Below are positions 25,593 through 34,559 of a DNA stretch of 59,579 nt, piece by piece (positions within the stretch are counted from its first letter, which is position 1; each line of letters opens with the position of its first letter). The notes beneath the pieces are model-generated. The model was given only the letters and a program-made list of their open reading frames with translations, had not been told where the DNA came from and did no database searches. The position numbers were made by a program, and so were the translations under genes. Origin of the DNA: Novosphingobium capsulatum NBRC 12533 (GTDB lineage Bacteria; Pseudomonadota; Alphaproteobacteria; Sphingomonadales; Sphingomonadaceae); assembly GCF_001598375.1 (NCBI RefSeq), contig NZ_BCYV01000025.1, positions 1-59,579 of the forward strand, in the 5' to 3' direction.

Positions 25593-26827
25593 TGAACGAC
25601 GTGGCGGCAGAGCAGGCCCTTTCGGGCGACGTGGTGATCCTGGGCGGCGGCCTTGTCGGCATGACGCTGGCGATCGGCCTCGCCAAGCAGGGTCTGTCCA
25701 GCCTGGTGGTCGATTCCTCCGATCCGGCGGCGCAAACCGCCGCCGGGTTCGACGGGCGCGCCTCGGCCATCTCTACCGCCAGCTGGAACCTCTATACCAA
25801 CCTCGGCATGGCCGAGGCGCTGGCCCCCAAGGGCTGCCCGATCGATGCCATCGCCGTGACCGACAGTATGAAGCCCGGCCGCATCGATTTCCGCCCCGGC
25901 GCGGAAGAGGGCTCGCTGGGCCGCATGTATGCCAACCGCGATCTGCGCATGGCGATGTACGAGGCGGCTGCGCGGGAAAGCCTGATCACCTTCCTGCCCA
26001 ATGCCCAAGTTGCCACGCGCGAACGCGGCGATCACGGCGTGTCGGTTACCCTCGCCGATGGCCGCCTGCTCAAGGGCAGCCTGCTGGTGGCCGCCGAAGG
26101 GCGCCGCAGCCCCACCCGCGATGAAGCAGGCTTTACCCCGGCACGCTGGGACTATGGCCATCGCGCCATCATCGCCGGGCTGACCCATGAACGCAGCCAC
26201 GAGAACACTGCCTGGGAAATCTTCTATCCCGCCGGTCCCTTCGCGCTGCTGCCCCTGCTGGACGAGGCTGATGGCACGCACCGTAGCGCCTTGGTGTGGA
26301 CCGTGGCGGAAAAGGATGCCGCCGGGGTTCTCGCCCTGGGCGAAGCTGCCTTCCTGGCAGAGGTGGACAAGCGCATGGGCGGCGTGTTCGGCAAGATCGC
26401 GCTCAACGGCCCGCGCTCGTCCTATCCGCTCAATTTCCACCATACCGCCAAAATCGTCGATCATCGCCTGGCGCTGGTGGGCGATGCTGCACACGGCATG
26501 CATCCGATCGCCGGGCAGGGCCTCAATGTCGGCCTGCGCGATGTCGCCGCGCTGGTAGAGGTCTTGGCCGAAGGTGCGCGGCTGGGTCTGGAGCCGGGCG
26601 ACGCGCAGTTGCTCGCACGCTATGAACGCTGGCGCGCCGCCGATACCTTCATGGTTGCGGCTGCCACGGACGTGCTCACCCGCCTGTTCGGCCTGCGCGG
26701 GCGCCTGCCCAGCATGGTACGCCGCTTCGGTATGGCCGGCGTGCAGCGCCTGCCCACGCTCAAGCGCTGGTTCATGGACGAAGCGCGCGGCATGAGTGGC
26801 AAGCTGCCAGACCTGCTCAAGGCCTGA
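25592..26827 (+). CDS. UbiH/UbiF-family FAD-dependent hydroxylase
   Basis: 411 residues. The start is placed at the ATG overlapping the stop of the phosphatase gene (TGATG), with GGAG 8 bases upstream. Family motifs: N-terminal FAD loop VVILGGGLVGMTLAIGLAKQG, the central VAAEGRRSPTRDEAG (DG-type NAD(P)H/FAD site) and C-terminal LVGDAAHGMHPIAGQGLNVG. Members hydroxylate the ubiquinone ring at different positions; which carbon this one acts on cannot be read here, so no specific name is given. Confidence 0.88.
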   Translation: MNDVAAEQALSGDVVILGGGLVGMTLAIGLAKQGLSSLVVDSSDPAAQTAAGFDGRASAISTASWNLYTNLGMAEALAPKGCPIDAIAVTDSMKPGRIDFRPGAEEGSLGRMYANRDLRMAMYEAAARESLITFLPNAQVATRERGDHGVSVTLADGRLLKGSLLVAAEGRRSPTRDEAGFTPARWDYGHRAIIAGLTHERSHENTAWEIFYPAGPFALLPLLDEADGTHRSALVWTVAEKDAAGVLALGEAAFLAEVDKRMGGVFGKIALNGPRSSYPLNFHHTAKIVDHRLALVGDAAHGMHPIAGQGLNVGLRDVAALVEVLAEGARLGLEPGDAQLLARYERWRAADTFMVAAATDVLTRLFGLRGRLPSMVRRFGMAGVQRLPTLKRWFMDEARGMSGKLPDLLKA

Positions 26828-26982
26828 GCCATATGGGGTGATCTTTGCCTGCCCTGGCTGCGCGCCGGGGCAGGCATGCCCTGTCACCGGCGCCCGGTCT
26901 GGCCCTAGCGGCTCCAGATCCGATATAGTCCTTACGTGCGTCCCCTTATCCGGCGCTTAAGATTCGCCCTATAAAGCGCAGC

Positions 26983-28113
26983 ATGATGACCCAGCGCACC
27001 CCCAAAACCATCCTCCTCGTCTTCGGCACCCGGCCCGAGGCCATCAAGATGTTTCCCGTGGTGCACGCCCTGCGCGCCGATCCGCGCTTTCGCGTGGTCA
27101 CCTGCGTCACCGCGCAGCATCGCGGCATGCTGGACCAGGTGCTGGCGATTGCCGGCATCACCCCCGATCACGATCTCGATCTGATGCGCCCCAACCAGAC
27201 GCTCGACGGGCTCACCGCCGCGCTATTGACCGAAATCGGCAAGGTGATGGACGCGGAAAAGCCCGATTGGGTGGTGGTTCAGGGCGATACCGCGACGGCC
27301 ATGGCAGGGGCCCTGGCGGCCTATTATCGCAAGATCGCGGTGGCCCATGTCGAGGCTGGCCTGCGCAGCCACAATATCTATCACCCCTGGCCCGAAGAGG
27401 TGAACCGCAAGATCATCGGCACCATCGCCGCGCTGCATTTCGCCCCTACAGAGACGGCGGCCGACGCGCTGCGCGCTGAAAATGTCGCTCCCGCCACGAT
27501 CCACGTCACCGGCAACACCGTGATCGATGCGCTGCACTGGGTCACCGCCAGGATCACGGCCGAACCGGGCCTGGCTGGCGGTCTCGCTGCCCTGGAAAGC
27601 CGCTTTGCCGGCAAGCGCCTGATCGGCGTGACCAGCCACCGCCGCGAAAACTTTGGCGGCGGGCTTGAGGCGATTGCCCAGGCGATCCGCACCCTGGCGG
27701 CCCGGCCCGACGTTGCCCTGATCTTTCCGGTGCACCCCAATCCCAACGTGCGCGCCGTGATGGATGCAGCGCTTGCCGGCCTGCCCAACGTCGCCTTGAT
27801 CGAGCCGCTCGATTATCCCCATTTCGCCCGCCTCCTGGCAATCAGCGAGATCATGCTGACCGACAGCGGCGGCGTGCAGGAAGAAGCCCCGGCGCTGGGC
27901 AAACCCGTCTTGGTGATGCGCGAAACCACCGAGCGGCCGGAAGGCGTCGCTGCCGGCACGGCCCGCCTGGTGGGCACCGACGCCGCACGCATCGTGGCCG
28001 AGGCCAGCACCCTGCTCGATGATCCCGCCGCCTATGCCGCCATGGCCCGCGCCCACAACCCCTTCGGCGACGGCCATGCCGCCGCGCGCATCACGGCGCT
28101 CTTGGCGGGGTGA
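26983..28113 (+). CDS. wecB: UDP-N-acetylglucosamine 2-epimerase (non-hydrolysing)
   Basis: 376 residues. Interconverts UDP-GlcNAc and UDP-ManNAc for cell-surface polysaccharide. Motifs: N-terminal VFGTRPEAIKMFPVVHAL, HVEAGLRSHNIYHPWPEEVNRKI, the substrate-binding TSHRRENFG, LTDSGGVQEEAPALGKPVL and MRETTERPEG. All are typical of non-hydrolysing WecB/MnaA. It stands alone, with no surface-polysaccharide cluster except the acyltransferase that follows convergently. Confidence 0.92.
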   Translation: MMTQRTPKTILLVFGTRPEAIKMFPVVHALRADPRFRVVTCVTAQHRGMLDQVLAIAGITPDHDLDLMRPNQTLDGLTAALLTEIGKVMDAEKPDWVVVQGDTATAMAGALAAYYRKIAVAHVEAGLRSHNIYHPWPEEVNRKIIGTIAALHFAPTETAADALRAENVAPATIHVTGNTVIDALHWVTARITAEPGLAGGLAALESRFAGKRLIGVTSHRRENFGGGLEAIAQAIRTLAARPDVALIFPVHPNPNVRAVMDAALAGLPNVALIEPLDYPHFARLLAISEIMLTDSGGVQEEAPALGKPVLVMRETTERPEGVAAGTARLVGTDAARIVAEASTLLDDPAAYAAMARAHNPFGDGHAAARITALLAG

Positions 28114-28256
28114 AGTGGGAAGCGCGCCGGGCGGGGCTGCCGGTGGCGACGTTTCCAAACGTGCGGCGAAGAACGGATGTGAGGCGAACGTCGGCTCCAG
28201 GAAGAGCTGCACTTCCGGCTTCACACCTGCCGGTCATCCCCGTTTGCCTATTCTTT

Positions 28257-29366
28257 TCAGGCAGGGGAAGGCTGTGGAAGGCGGTGCATAATCGCGGCGC
28301 GCAAGTGCTTTCTAAGCGGCACGTCGACCCAGGAATGAAACATCAGCGCAATGGCGATCGCCACAAAGGCAAAGGCAATTCCGGTGTACGGCGCGTATGG
28401 ATCGAGATAGGCCCCAAACGCAACATGGCTGATCTGATAGAGGGGCGAGTGCAGGGCATATAGGGGGAAGGATATCTCTCCCAACAGCATCATTGCCCCC
28501 AGAATCTTTCCTTTTACCGATATGCGGACCGAAAAATATACGATCAGCGGGAAGAGTATTGCCACTGCAAAGAGGCCATACATGGCTTCAAACCTGGCAT
28601 CGATTGCTACCACTTGAATTGCGATCGAGGCGCAAATCGCAGCCACGGCAAGCAATGGGCTGTCATAAGTGCGTCGATTGCCGTTTCGCAAATCAAGCCG
28701 ATAGATAAGAACGCCGACCAGAAACGAAAAAAGTACCCGGGGAAACCCGAATAGGAATGTCTTTTTCCCCCAGCCTAGATCCATCGCCTTGGGTGAGGTG
28801 GTGGCGCCATATATTAGGATCAGAAGTGACAAGATCGTGATGATGATAATCGTCCGGTTGTTCAGAATTTTTACAAACTTTGCATAGAAAAAGTTGGCAA
28901 AAAACTCGAAAAATAAAGACCAGGATGGATTGTTGAGCGGATAGGGCGGCAGCCCCCTCACAGGGAGAGGCAGCATGACCAGCGCAAGAATTACGGATAG
29001 CGCCAGAATGTTGTTCTGCACCGTTCCGGTAAAGAAAAGTGCCACGAGGCCGATAAGGCTGCCGATCAGGTACAGCGGAAAAATGCGAATGACGCGCAGC
29101 ACCGCAAACTCTTTGAAACTCATCCTTTCGGAAGTGAGCTTTTGTTCATAGGAGTTCGCGATGACAAAACCGCTGAGCACAAAAAACAGGTCGACGGCGA
29201 GATAGCTCATCTGGAAATTGATGGGTGGCCCGTATGTAGGGATATGGCGGAATAGCACCAGTATCGCGGCCGCCCCACGCAAGCCTTCCAAAACCGGATA
29301 AAATTTCTTGCCACCTGGTATCCGAACGTCGCCGGATTCCGTTGCCCCGTTCGATATCGCCCCCAT
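28257..29366 (-). CDS. Acyltransferase-3 family membrane protein
   Basis: 369 residues with about ten hydrophobic helices. The N-terminal EGLRGAAAILVLFRH (catalytic His) and DLFFVLSGFVIANSYE are the signature of acyltransferase-3 enzymes (OafA/NodX-type), which O-acylate sugars of polysaccharide or lipid. The DNA is clearly less GC-rich than its neighbours, with many A/T-ending codons (Ile ATA/ATT, Lys AAA), suggesting horizontal acquisition. Its substrate is not predictable; it lies convergently beside wecB, consistent with surface polysaccharide. Confidence 0.82.
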   Translation of the reverse strand: MGAISNGATESGDVRIPGGKKFYPVLEGLRGAAAILVLFRHIPTYGPPINFQMSYLAVDLFFVLSGFVIANSYEQKLTSERMSFKEFAVLRVIRIFPLYLIGSLIGLVALFFTGTVQNNILALSVILALVMLPLPVRGLPPYPLNNPSWSLFFEFFANFFYAKFVKILNNRTIIIITILSLLILIYGATTSPKAMDLGWGKKTFLFGFPRVLFSFLVGVLIYRLDLRNGNRRTYDSPLLAVAAICASIAIQVVAIDARFEAMYGLFAVAILFPLIVYFSVRISVKGKILGAMMLLGEISFPLYALHSPLYQISHVAFGAYLDPYAPYTGIAFAFVAIAIALMFHSWVDVPLRKHLRAAIMHRLPQPSPA

Positions 29367-29683
29367 GAATTTCCCCGTGCCAGCGCAACAAATGATTTAA
29401 ATCCGAAACGAATTAATCATTCGCGAAAAATGCTGCAATGCGCAAGGAAATGCGGGATCGGTCTGCCTTGTTTTTTCGAACCAAGGAGGGACGATGGTTT
29501 GGCCCAGGCCAGAGGGAATCGTCATCTTGCCCGGACGGCAGAGCGCTATTTCCGCCGGTTGCGCCAGATCATCACGCCTGCCATCGGGAGAGCGATTGCT
29601 ACAGCGACGAGCGCGGCAACCTTCGCAGCGGCGAGGGCAATTCCCGAAAGCAGGAACAGCACGATTTCCAGCGTGGCTTTCAA
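29367..29683. other. Stretch with no convincing gene
   Basis: Apart from the small frame at its right end (separate entry), I find no frame here with a ribosome site and family motif. It contains the likely promoter of the acyltransferase (an AT-rich segment near 29395-29430) and the element AAAAATGCTGCAATGC at 29426-29441, which also occurs at 48702-48717. Confidence 0.5.
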
Positions 29684-29686
29684 CAT
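29546..29686 (-). CDS. Possible small two-helix membrane protein
   Basis: A 46-residue frame from ATG with two hydrophobic stretches (LEIVLFLLSGIALAAAKV and ALVAVAIALPMAGVMIW) and a basic C-terminus (RNRRK). This looks like a real small membrane protein, but there is no good ribosome site and no named family. It could be a chance frame in a gene-poor stretch. Confidence 0.35.
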   Translation of the reverse strand: MLKATLEIVLFLLSGIALAAAKVAALVAVAIALPMAGVMIWRNRRK

Positions 29687-29773
29687 GGGCGGGGCAAGCA
29701 GCGCTGCATCCCGTGGCAACGGGGGAAGGGCGCAGCCTGTGCCCGGCAAACCTGAAACTGCCACGCGACCATC

Positions 29774-29819
29774 AAAAACCCCGCCTCTGTCCGGCTGGGG
29801 ATACCGGAAAAAGGCGGGG
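29774..29819 (-). terminator. Second terminator downstream of katG
   Basis: Minus-strand hairpin with outer arms AGGCGGGG/CCCCGCCT and an inner CCGG/CCGG pair, followed by TTTTT. It lies ~12 bases after the first katG hairpin, forming a tandem terminator. Confidence 0.6.
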
Positions 29820-29830
29820 CGGTAAGCTTG

Positions 29831-29862
29831 AAAGCGGCACCAAAAGGGGATGGTGCCGCTTT
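29831..29862 (-). terminator. katG terminator hairpin
   Basis: Perfect 11-bp stem AAAGCGGCACC/GGTGCCGCTTT with a ~10-base loop, ~14 bases after the katG stop. The 3' side ends in TTTC, a short T-tract, on the minus strand. Confidence 0.65.
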
Positions 29863-29875
29863 CTTGCCAACCTTG

Positions 29876-32074
29876 TCAGGCTGTCAGGTCGAAGCGATCG
29901 GCGTCCATCACCTTGGCCCAGGCCGCTACAAACGCGTCAACGAACGGCTTTTCCGCGTCATCGGTGGCATAGGCTTCGGCCAGGGCGCGCAGTTCGGAAT
30001 TGGCGCCAAAGATCAGGTCAACCCGCGTCGCGCCATGCCGGGATTCGCCGGTCTTGCGGTCGAACGCGGTGAACACGCCATCCCCGGTTTCCTGCCAGCG
30101 CATCGCCGTGGTGGCCGCCAGCAGGTTGCGGAAGAAGTCATTGGTCAGCATGCCCACCCGATCGGTGAACTGGCCCAGCTTGCTGTCGCCGTGGTTGGCG
30201 CCCAGCACGCGCAGCCCGCCGACCAGCACGGTCATCTCTGGCGCGGTCAGGCCCAGCAGTTGCGCGCGGTTGACCAGCAGTTCTTCCTGGCTGCGGCGGT
30301 GCGGGCCGGCGGCATAGTTGCGAAAGCCGTCATGCCGGGGTTCCAGCACGGCAAAGCTGGCCGCGTCGGTCTGCGCATCGCTGGCATCGGTGCGGCCGGG
30401 CGTGAACGGCACCGAGACATAGTGGCCGGCCGCCCGCGCTGCCGCTTCCACCCCGGCGTTGCCCGCCAGCACGATCAGATCTGCCAGGCTCACCTTGCGG
30501 CCATCGCGGGCTTCGCCATCGAACGATGCCTTGATCGTGCGCAGCACGTCGAGCACGCGGGCAAGCTCGGCCGGCTCGTTCACCGCCCAATCCTTTTGCG
30601 GCGCCAGGGCGATGCGCGCGCCATTGGCACCGCCGCGCTTGTCGGACTGGCGGAAGGTGGAGGCGCTGGCCCACGCCGTCTTGACCAGGTCCGTCACCGA
30701 GAGACCGCTGTTGAGCACCCGTGCCTTGAGCGTGTCGATATCGGCCGCCGTCACCAGGGGGTGATCTACCGCCGGCACCGGGTCCATCCAGATGCGCGGG
30801 GTTTGCGGCACGTCCTTGCCCAGATAGCGTGCGTGAGGCCCCATGTCGCGATGGGTCAGCTTGAACCACGCCTCGGCAAAGACGCGGGCAAACTTGTCCG
30901 GGTTGGCGTGGAAGTCCCTGGAAATCGCCAGGTAAGCCGGATCGGTGATCAACGCGATATCGCTGGTGAACATCATCGGCTGGTGCCGGCGCGTGGCATC
31001 ATGCGCGTCGGGCACGGTGCCCGCGCCAGCGTCGCCCTTGGGCTTCCACTGGTGCGCGCCCGCCGGGCTGACGGTCAATTCCCAGTCATAGCCGAACAGC
31101 GCATCGAAATAGCCGTTGTCCCAGGCAATCGGATTGGTCGTCCACGCGCCTTCCAGGCCGCTGGTGATCGCGTCCACGCCCATGCCGCTGCCGTGCGTGC
31201 TGATCCAGCCCAGCCCCTGGGCCAGGATGTCCGCGCCTTCCGGGGCAGCGCCGATTGCGGCGGCGTCACCCGCGCCGTGCGCCTTGCCAAAGGTGTGGCC
31301 ACCGGCGATCAGCGCCACGGTTTCCTCGTCGTTCATCGCCATGCGGGCAAAGGTTTCGCGAATGTCGCGCGCCGATCCCAGCGGATCGGGTTCGCCATTG
31401 GGCCCTTCCGGGTTCACATAGATCAGGCCCATCTGGACGGCGGCCAGCGGCTCTTCCAGTTCGCGATCGCCGCTATAGCGGGCGTCGGCCAGCCACTGGA
31501 TTTCCGAACCCCAATAGATATCGGCCTCGCTTTCCCACACGTCTTCACGGCCACCGCCAAAGCCCACGGTGGGCAGGCCCATCGCTTCGAGCGCGCAATT
31601 GCCGGCCAGCACCATCAGGTCGGCCCAGCTCAGGCTGGCGCCATACTTCTGCTTCACCGGCCACAGCAGCAGGCGCGCCTTGTCGAGATTGACGTTGTCG
31701 GGCCAGGAATTGAGCGGGGCAAAGCGCTGCGTCCCCGAAGAGGCGCCGCCGCGCCCGTCAAACGTGCGATAGGTGCCCGCGCTGTGCCAGGCCATGCGGA
31801 TGAACAGCGGGCCATAGTGGCCATAATCGGCCGGCCACCACTCTTGCGACGTGGTCATCAGTGCATTGATATCGGCTTTCACCGCGTCCAGATCGAGCCG
31901 GCCAAACGCCGCGCGATAGTCATGCCCATGGGGCATCGGATCGCTTTTGATGGAGTGCTGGCGCAGGATGCCCAGGTCTAGCCGGTTGGGCCACCAGGTC
32001 TGGTTGGTCTGGCTCTGCGCGATCGCTGCGGCGCTGGCGCCTTCATGGAACGGGCACTTCGAGGGGGCGGACAT
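29876..32074 (-). CDS. katG: Catalase-peroxidase
   Basis: 732 residues, the usual KatG length, starting at MSAPSKCPF with GGAG ~9 bases upstream. Removes hydrogen peroxide by catalase and peroxidase activity using haem. Distal site R93, W96, H97 (FIRMAWHSAGTYR); the covalent adduct residues W96, Y219 (MGLIYVNPEGP) and M245 (FARMAMND) are present, and the proximal His is H260 (LIAGGHTFGKAHG). The two-domain structure is complete. It is transcribed divergently from the nitronate monooxygenase; two hairpins follow it. Confidence 0.95.
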   Translation of the reverse strand: MSAPSKCPFHEGASAAAIAQSQTNQTWWPNRLDLGILRQHSIKSDPMPHGHDYRAAFGRLDLDAVKADINALMTTSQEWWPADYGHYGPLFIRMAWHSAGTYRTFDGRGGASSGTQRFAPLNSWPDNVNLDKARLLLWPVKQKYGASLSWADLMVLAGNCALEAMGLPTVGFGGGREDVWESEADIYWGSEIQWLADARYSGDRELEEPLAAVQMGLIYVNPEGPNGEPDPLGSARDIRETFARMAMNDEETVALIAGGHTFGKAHGAGDAAAIGAAPEGADILAQGLGWISTHGSGMGVDAITSGLEGAWTTNPIAWDNGYFDALFGYDWELTVSPAGAHQWKPKGDAGAGTVPDAHDATRRHQPMMFTSDIALITDPAYLAISRDFHANPDKFARVFAEAWFKLTHRDMGPHARYLGKDVPQTPRIWMDPVPAVDHPLVTAADIDTLKARVLNSGLSVTDLVKTAWASASTFRQSDKRGGANGARIALAPQKDWAVNEPAELARVLDVLRTIKASFDGEARDGRKVSLADLIVLAGNAGVEAAARAAGHYVSVPFTPGRTDASDAQTDAASFAVLEPRHDGFRNYAAGPHRRSQEELLVNRAQLLGLTAPEMTVLVGGLRVLGANHGDSKLGQFTDRVGMLTNDFFRNLLAATTAMRWQETGDGVFTAFDRKTGESRHGATRVDLIFGANSELRALAEAYATDDAEKPFVDAFVAAWAKVMDADRFDLTA

Positions 32075-32266
32075 GGCTTGGCTCTCCATCAGGGGAAATT
32101 CGTCGTCCGCAGCCATAACGAGCATGTTTTGATCGTCTAAATGGATTAAAGCGCCCAGAGTAAGTTGAAATGGCGATCTATGGTACCGCTTCCCCCTTGC
32201 CCGGCCGGTTCCGGCACCGTAAAGCGCGGGCACTTTCTTCATCGCAGACGGGGCGATTTTTCACAC
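32075..32266. promoter_or_regulatory. Divergent promoter region of katG and nitronate monooxygenase
   Basis: About 190 bases shared by two divergent genes, probably holding both promoters. AT-rich motifs (TTGATCGTCTAAATGGATTAAAG) lie on the katG side. I looked for an OxyR-type ATAG-N7-CTAT repeat and did not find a convincing one. Confidence 0.35.
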
Positions 32267-33280
32267 ATGACGGCCACTCCCAAGACTTCCGCGCTGATGG
32301 CGCGCGGCGCTGCCTTCCTGGGCACCGAGCACGCGATCCTGTGCGGTGCGATGAGCTGGGTTTCGGAACGGAACCTGGTGGCCGCGATCAGCAACGCCGG
32401 CGGCTTTGGCGTGATCGCCTGCGGCGCGATGACGCCCGACCTGCTCGATGCTGAAATCACCGGCACCAAGGCGCTTACGGCCAAGCCGTTCGGCGTCAAC
32501 CTGATCACCATGCACCCCCTGCTGTTCGATCTGATCGCGGTGTGTGCAAAGCACGGCGTCGGCCACGTCGTGCTGGCCGGCGGCATTCCGCCCAAGGGCA
32601 GTGTCGAGGCGATCAAGGCGTTCGGCGCCAAGGTCATCGTCTTTGCGCCCACGATTGCGCTCGCCAAGAAGCTGTTCCGTTCCGGGGCTGACGCGCTGGT
32701 GATAGAGGGCAGCGAAGCGGGCGGCCACATCGGCCCGGTGTCCACCTCGGTGCTGGCGCAGGAATTCCTGCCCGCCCTGGCCGCCGATCACCTCGTCTTC
32801 GTGGCGGGCGGCATCGGCCGGGGCGAGGCGATTGCCTCCTACCTCGAAATGGGTGCGGCCGGGGTGCAACTCGGCACCCGCTTTGCCTGTGCCAGCGAAT
32901 CGATCGCTCATCCCGCGTTCAAGGCGGCGTTCTTCCGCGGCAACGCGCGCGATGCGATTGCCTCGGTCCAGGTCGATCCACGCCTGCCGGTGATCCCGGT
33001 GCGCGCGCTCAAGAACAAGGGCACCGAGGAATTCACCGCCAAGCAGATCGAAGTGGCGCACAAGCTCGACGCCGGCGAACTCGACATGGCCGCCGCGCAG
33101 CTTGAAATCGAACATTTCTGGGCCGGCGCGCTGCGCCGCGCGGTGATCGATGGCGATGTGGAACGCGGCTCGGTCATGGCCGGCCAGTCGGTGGGCATGG
33201 TCACCAAGGAAGAGCCGGTGGCCACGATCATGGCCCAGCTGCTGGAAGAAAGCGAAGCCGCGCTGACCCGTCGCAGCTGA
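32267..33280 (+). CDS. Nitronate monooxygenase family protein (2-nitropropane dioxygenase-like)
   Basis: 337 residues. A FMN-binding TIM-barrel: NAGGFGVIACGAM, FGVNLITMHPLL, IEGSEAGGHIGP and FVAGGIGRGEAIASYLEMGAAGVQLGTRF. Members oxidise alkyl nitronates; some relatives are FabK-type enoyl reductases, and I cannot separate these by sequence alone. The His of the HIGP segment is consistent with the nitronate monooxygenase active site. The start ATG is chosen at MTATPKTS; an upstream extension of 34 residues looks non-conserved. Confidence 0.82.
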   Translation: MTATPKTSALMARGAAFLGTEHAILCGAMSWVSERNLVAAISNAGGFGVIACGAMTPDLLDAEITGTKALTAKPFGVNLITMHPLLFDLIAVCAKHGVGHVVLAGGIPPKGSVEAIKAFGAKVIVFAPTIALAKKLFRSGADALVIEGSEAGGHIGPVSTSVLAQEFLPALAADHLVFVAGGIGRGEAIASYLEMGAAGVQLGTRFACASESIAHPAFKAAFFRGNARDAIASVQVDPRLPVIPVRALKNKGTEEFTAKQIEVAHKLDAGELDMAAAQLEIEHFWAGALRRAVIDGDVERGSVMAGQSVGMVTKEEPVATIMAQLLEESEAALTRRS

Positions 33281-33323
33281 GGGCAGAGGGCAGGGGCCAG
33301 ATAGCTTAGCCCGGGGGGATTTC

Positions 33324-34532
33324 ATGACGCATCGCGCTTCGCTGAGCTTTGTCTTTGCCATCGTGCTGATCGACATGCTTGGCTTTGGCATCGTCATTCC
33401 GGTGTTTCCCGGGCTGATCATGCACCTTGCCCGCGTGTCGATTACCCAGGCGGCCGAATATGCCGGCTGGCTGGGCGCGGGCTATGCCGTGATGCAGTTC
33501 GTGTTCGCCCCGGTGATCGGCAACCTGTCCGATCGCTTCGGCCGGCGGCCGGTCCTGCTGGCGGCGGTCTTTGCCCTGGGTCTTGATTATCTGCTCCAGG
33601 CCTTTGCCCCGGCGATGAGTTGGCTGGTCGCCGGGCGGATCATCGCCGGCATCACCGGTGCCAGCTTCTCGGCCGCCTATGCCTATATCGCCGATGTCAC
33701 CCCGCCGGAAAAGCGCGCGGCCAGCTTTGGCCTGATGGGCATGGCGTTCGGCATCGGCTTCGTCGCCGGGCCGGCGCTCGGCGGTCTGCTCGGCACCCTG
33801 GGCCCGCGTGTGCCGTTCATGGCGGCGGCCGGGCTCAGCTTTGCCAATTTCCTGTTCGGGCTGTTCACCTTGCGGGAATCGCTCGATGCCGATCATCGCC
33901 GGCCATTCGACTGGCGCCGTGCCAATGCGCTATCCAGTCTGCGCGCGCTCAAAGGGCAAAGCGCCCGCGTGTTGTGGTTCGTGGCGGCGCTGGGCGCATG
34001 GCAACTGGCCAACGTGGTCTATCCCGCGATCTGGACCTACATGGCGATTGCTGCCTATGGCTTTTCGACCAAGGCGGTGGGCCTCGCTCTCGCCGTCGTC
34101 GGATTGAGCGCCGCGTTGTTCCAGGGGCTGGGCATGCGCTATCTCTTGCCCCGGCTGGGAGAGCGGCGCGCGGTGATCATGGGCGTGGCCTCGCTCGCCA
34201 CTTCTGCAGTGCTCTACTGCCTCGCGCACCAGGTCTGGCAGGTTTATCTCGCCATTGCGGTCGGCGCGTTCCAAGGCGCGGTGCAGCCTTCGATCTCTGC
34301 GATGAACAGCCGCGCGGTCGATGCGCGCAGCCAGGGCGAACTGCAAGGCGCGGTGCAGTCGATCGGCTCGATCGCGCAGATCATCGGCCCGCCGCTCTAT
34401 GCCCAGACCCTTGCCCGGTTCAGTGGCCCGGGCGCTTTGATCGAATTGCCCACCATGCCGATGCTGGTGGCCGCGGTCATCGCGCTGGCGGCACTGGTGC
34501 TGTTCCTGAAAGGGGCGCGGCAGACCGCCTAA
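33324..34532 (+). CDS. TCR/Tet-type MFS efflux transporter
   Basis: 402 residues with ~12 transmembrane helices. The start of the chain (SFVFAIVLIDMLGFGIVIPVFPGL) and the loop GNLSDRFGRRPVLL are the TCR/TetA-type MFS signatures, and the PPEKRAASFGLMG segment follows. It is preceded by a GGGGGG ribosome site. Such genes occur widely on chromosomes and need not confer tetracycline resistance; no TetR-type regulator is adjacent. The drug or metabolite exported is unknown. Confidence 0.87.
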   Translation: MTHRASLSFVFAIVLIDMLGFGIVIPVFPGLIMHLARVSITQAAEYAGWLGAGYAVMQFVFAPVIGNLSDRFGRRPVLLAAVFALGLDYLLQAFAPAMSWLVAGRIIAGITGASFSAAYAYIADVTPPEKRAASFGLMGMAFGIGFVAGPALGGLLGTLGPRVPFMAAAGLSFANFLFGLFTLRESLDADHRRPFDWRRANALSSLRALKGQSARVLWFVAALGAWQLANVVYPAIWTYMAIAAYGFSTKAVGLALAVVGLSAALFQGLGMRYLLPRLGERRAVIMGVASLATSAVLYCLAHQVWQVYLAIAVGAFQGAVQPSISAMNSRAVDARSQGELQGAVQSIGSIAQIIGPPLYAQTLARFSGPGALIELPTMPMLVAAVIALAALVLFLKGARQTA

Positions 34533-34559
34533 GGGCCGTTGCGACGGGCGGTCTAAGCG

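Noticed and set aside
32075..32266. OxyR-binding site between katG and its neighbour
   Set aside because: No convincing ATAG-N7-CTAT repeat is visible.
33324..34532. MFS gene as a tetracycline resistance determinant
   Set aside because: The TCR/Tet similarity is family-wide; no TetR neighbour or mobile-element sign is present.
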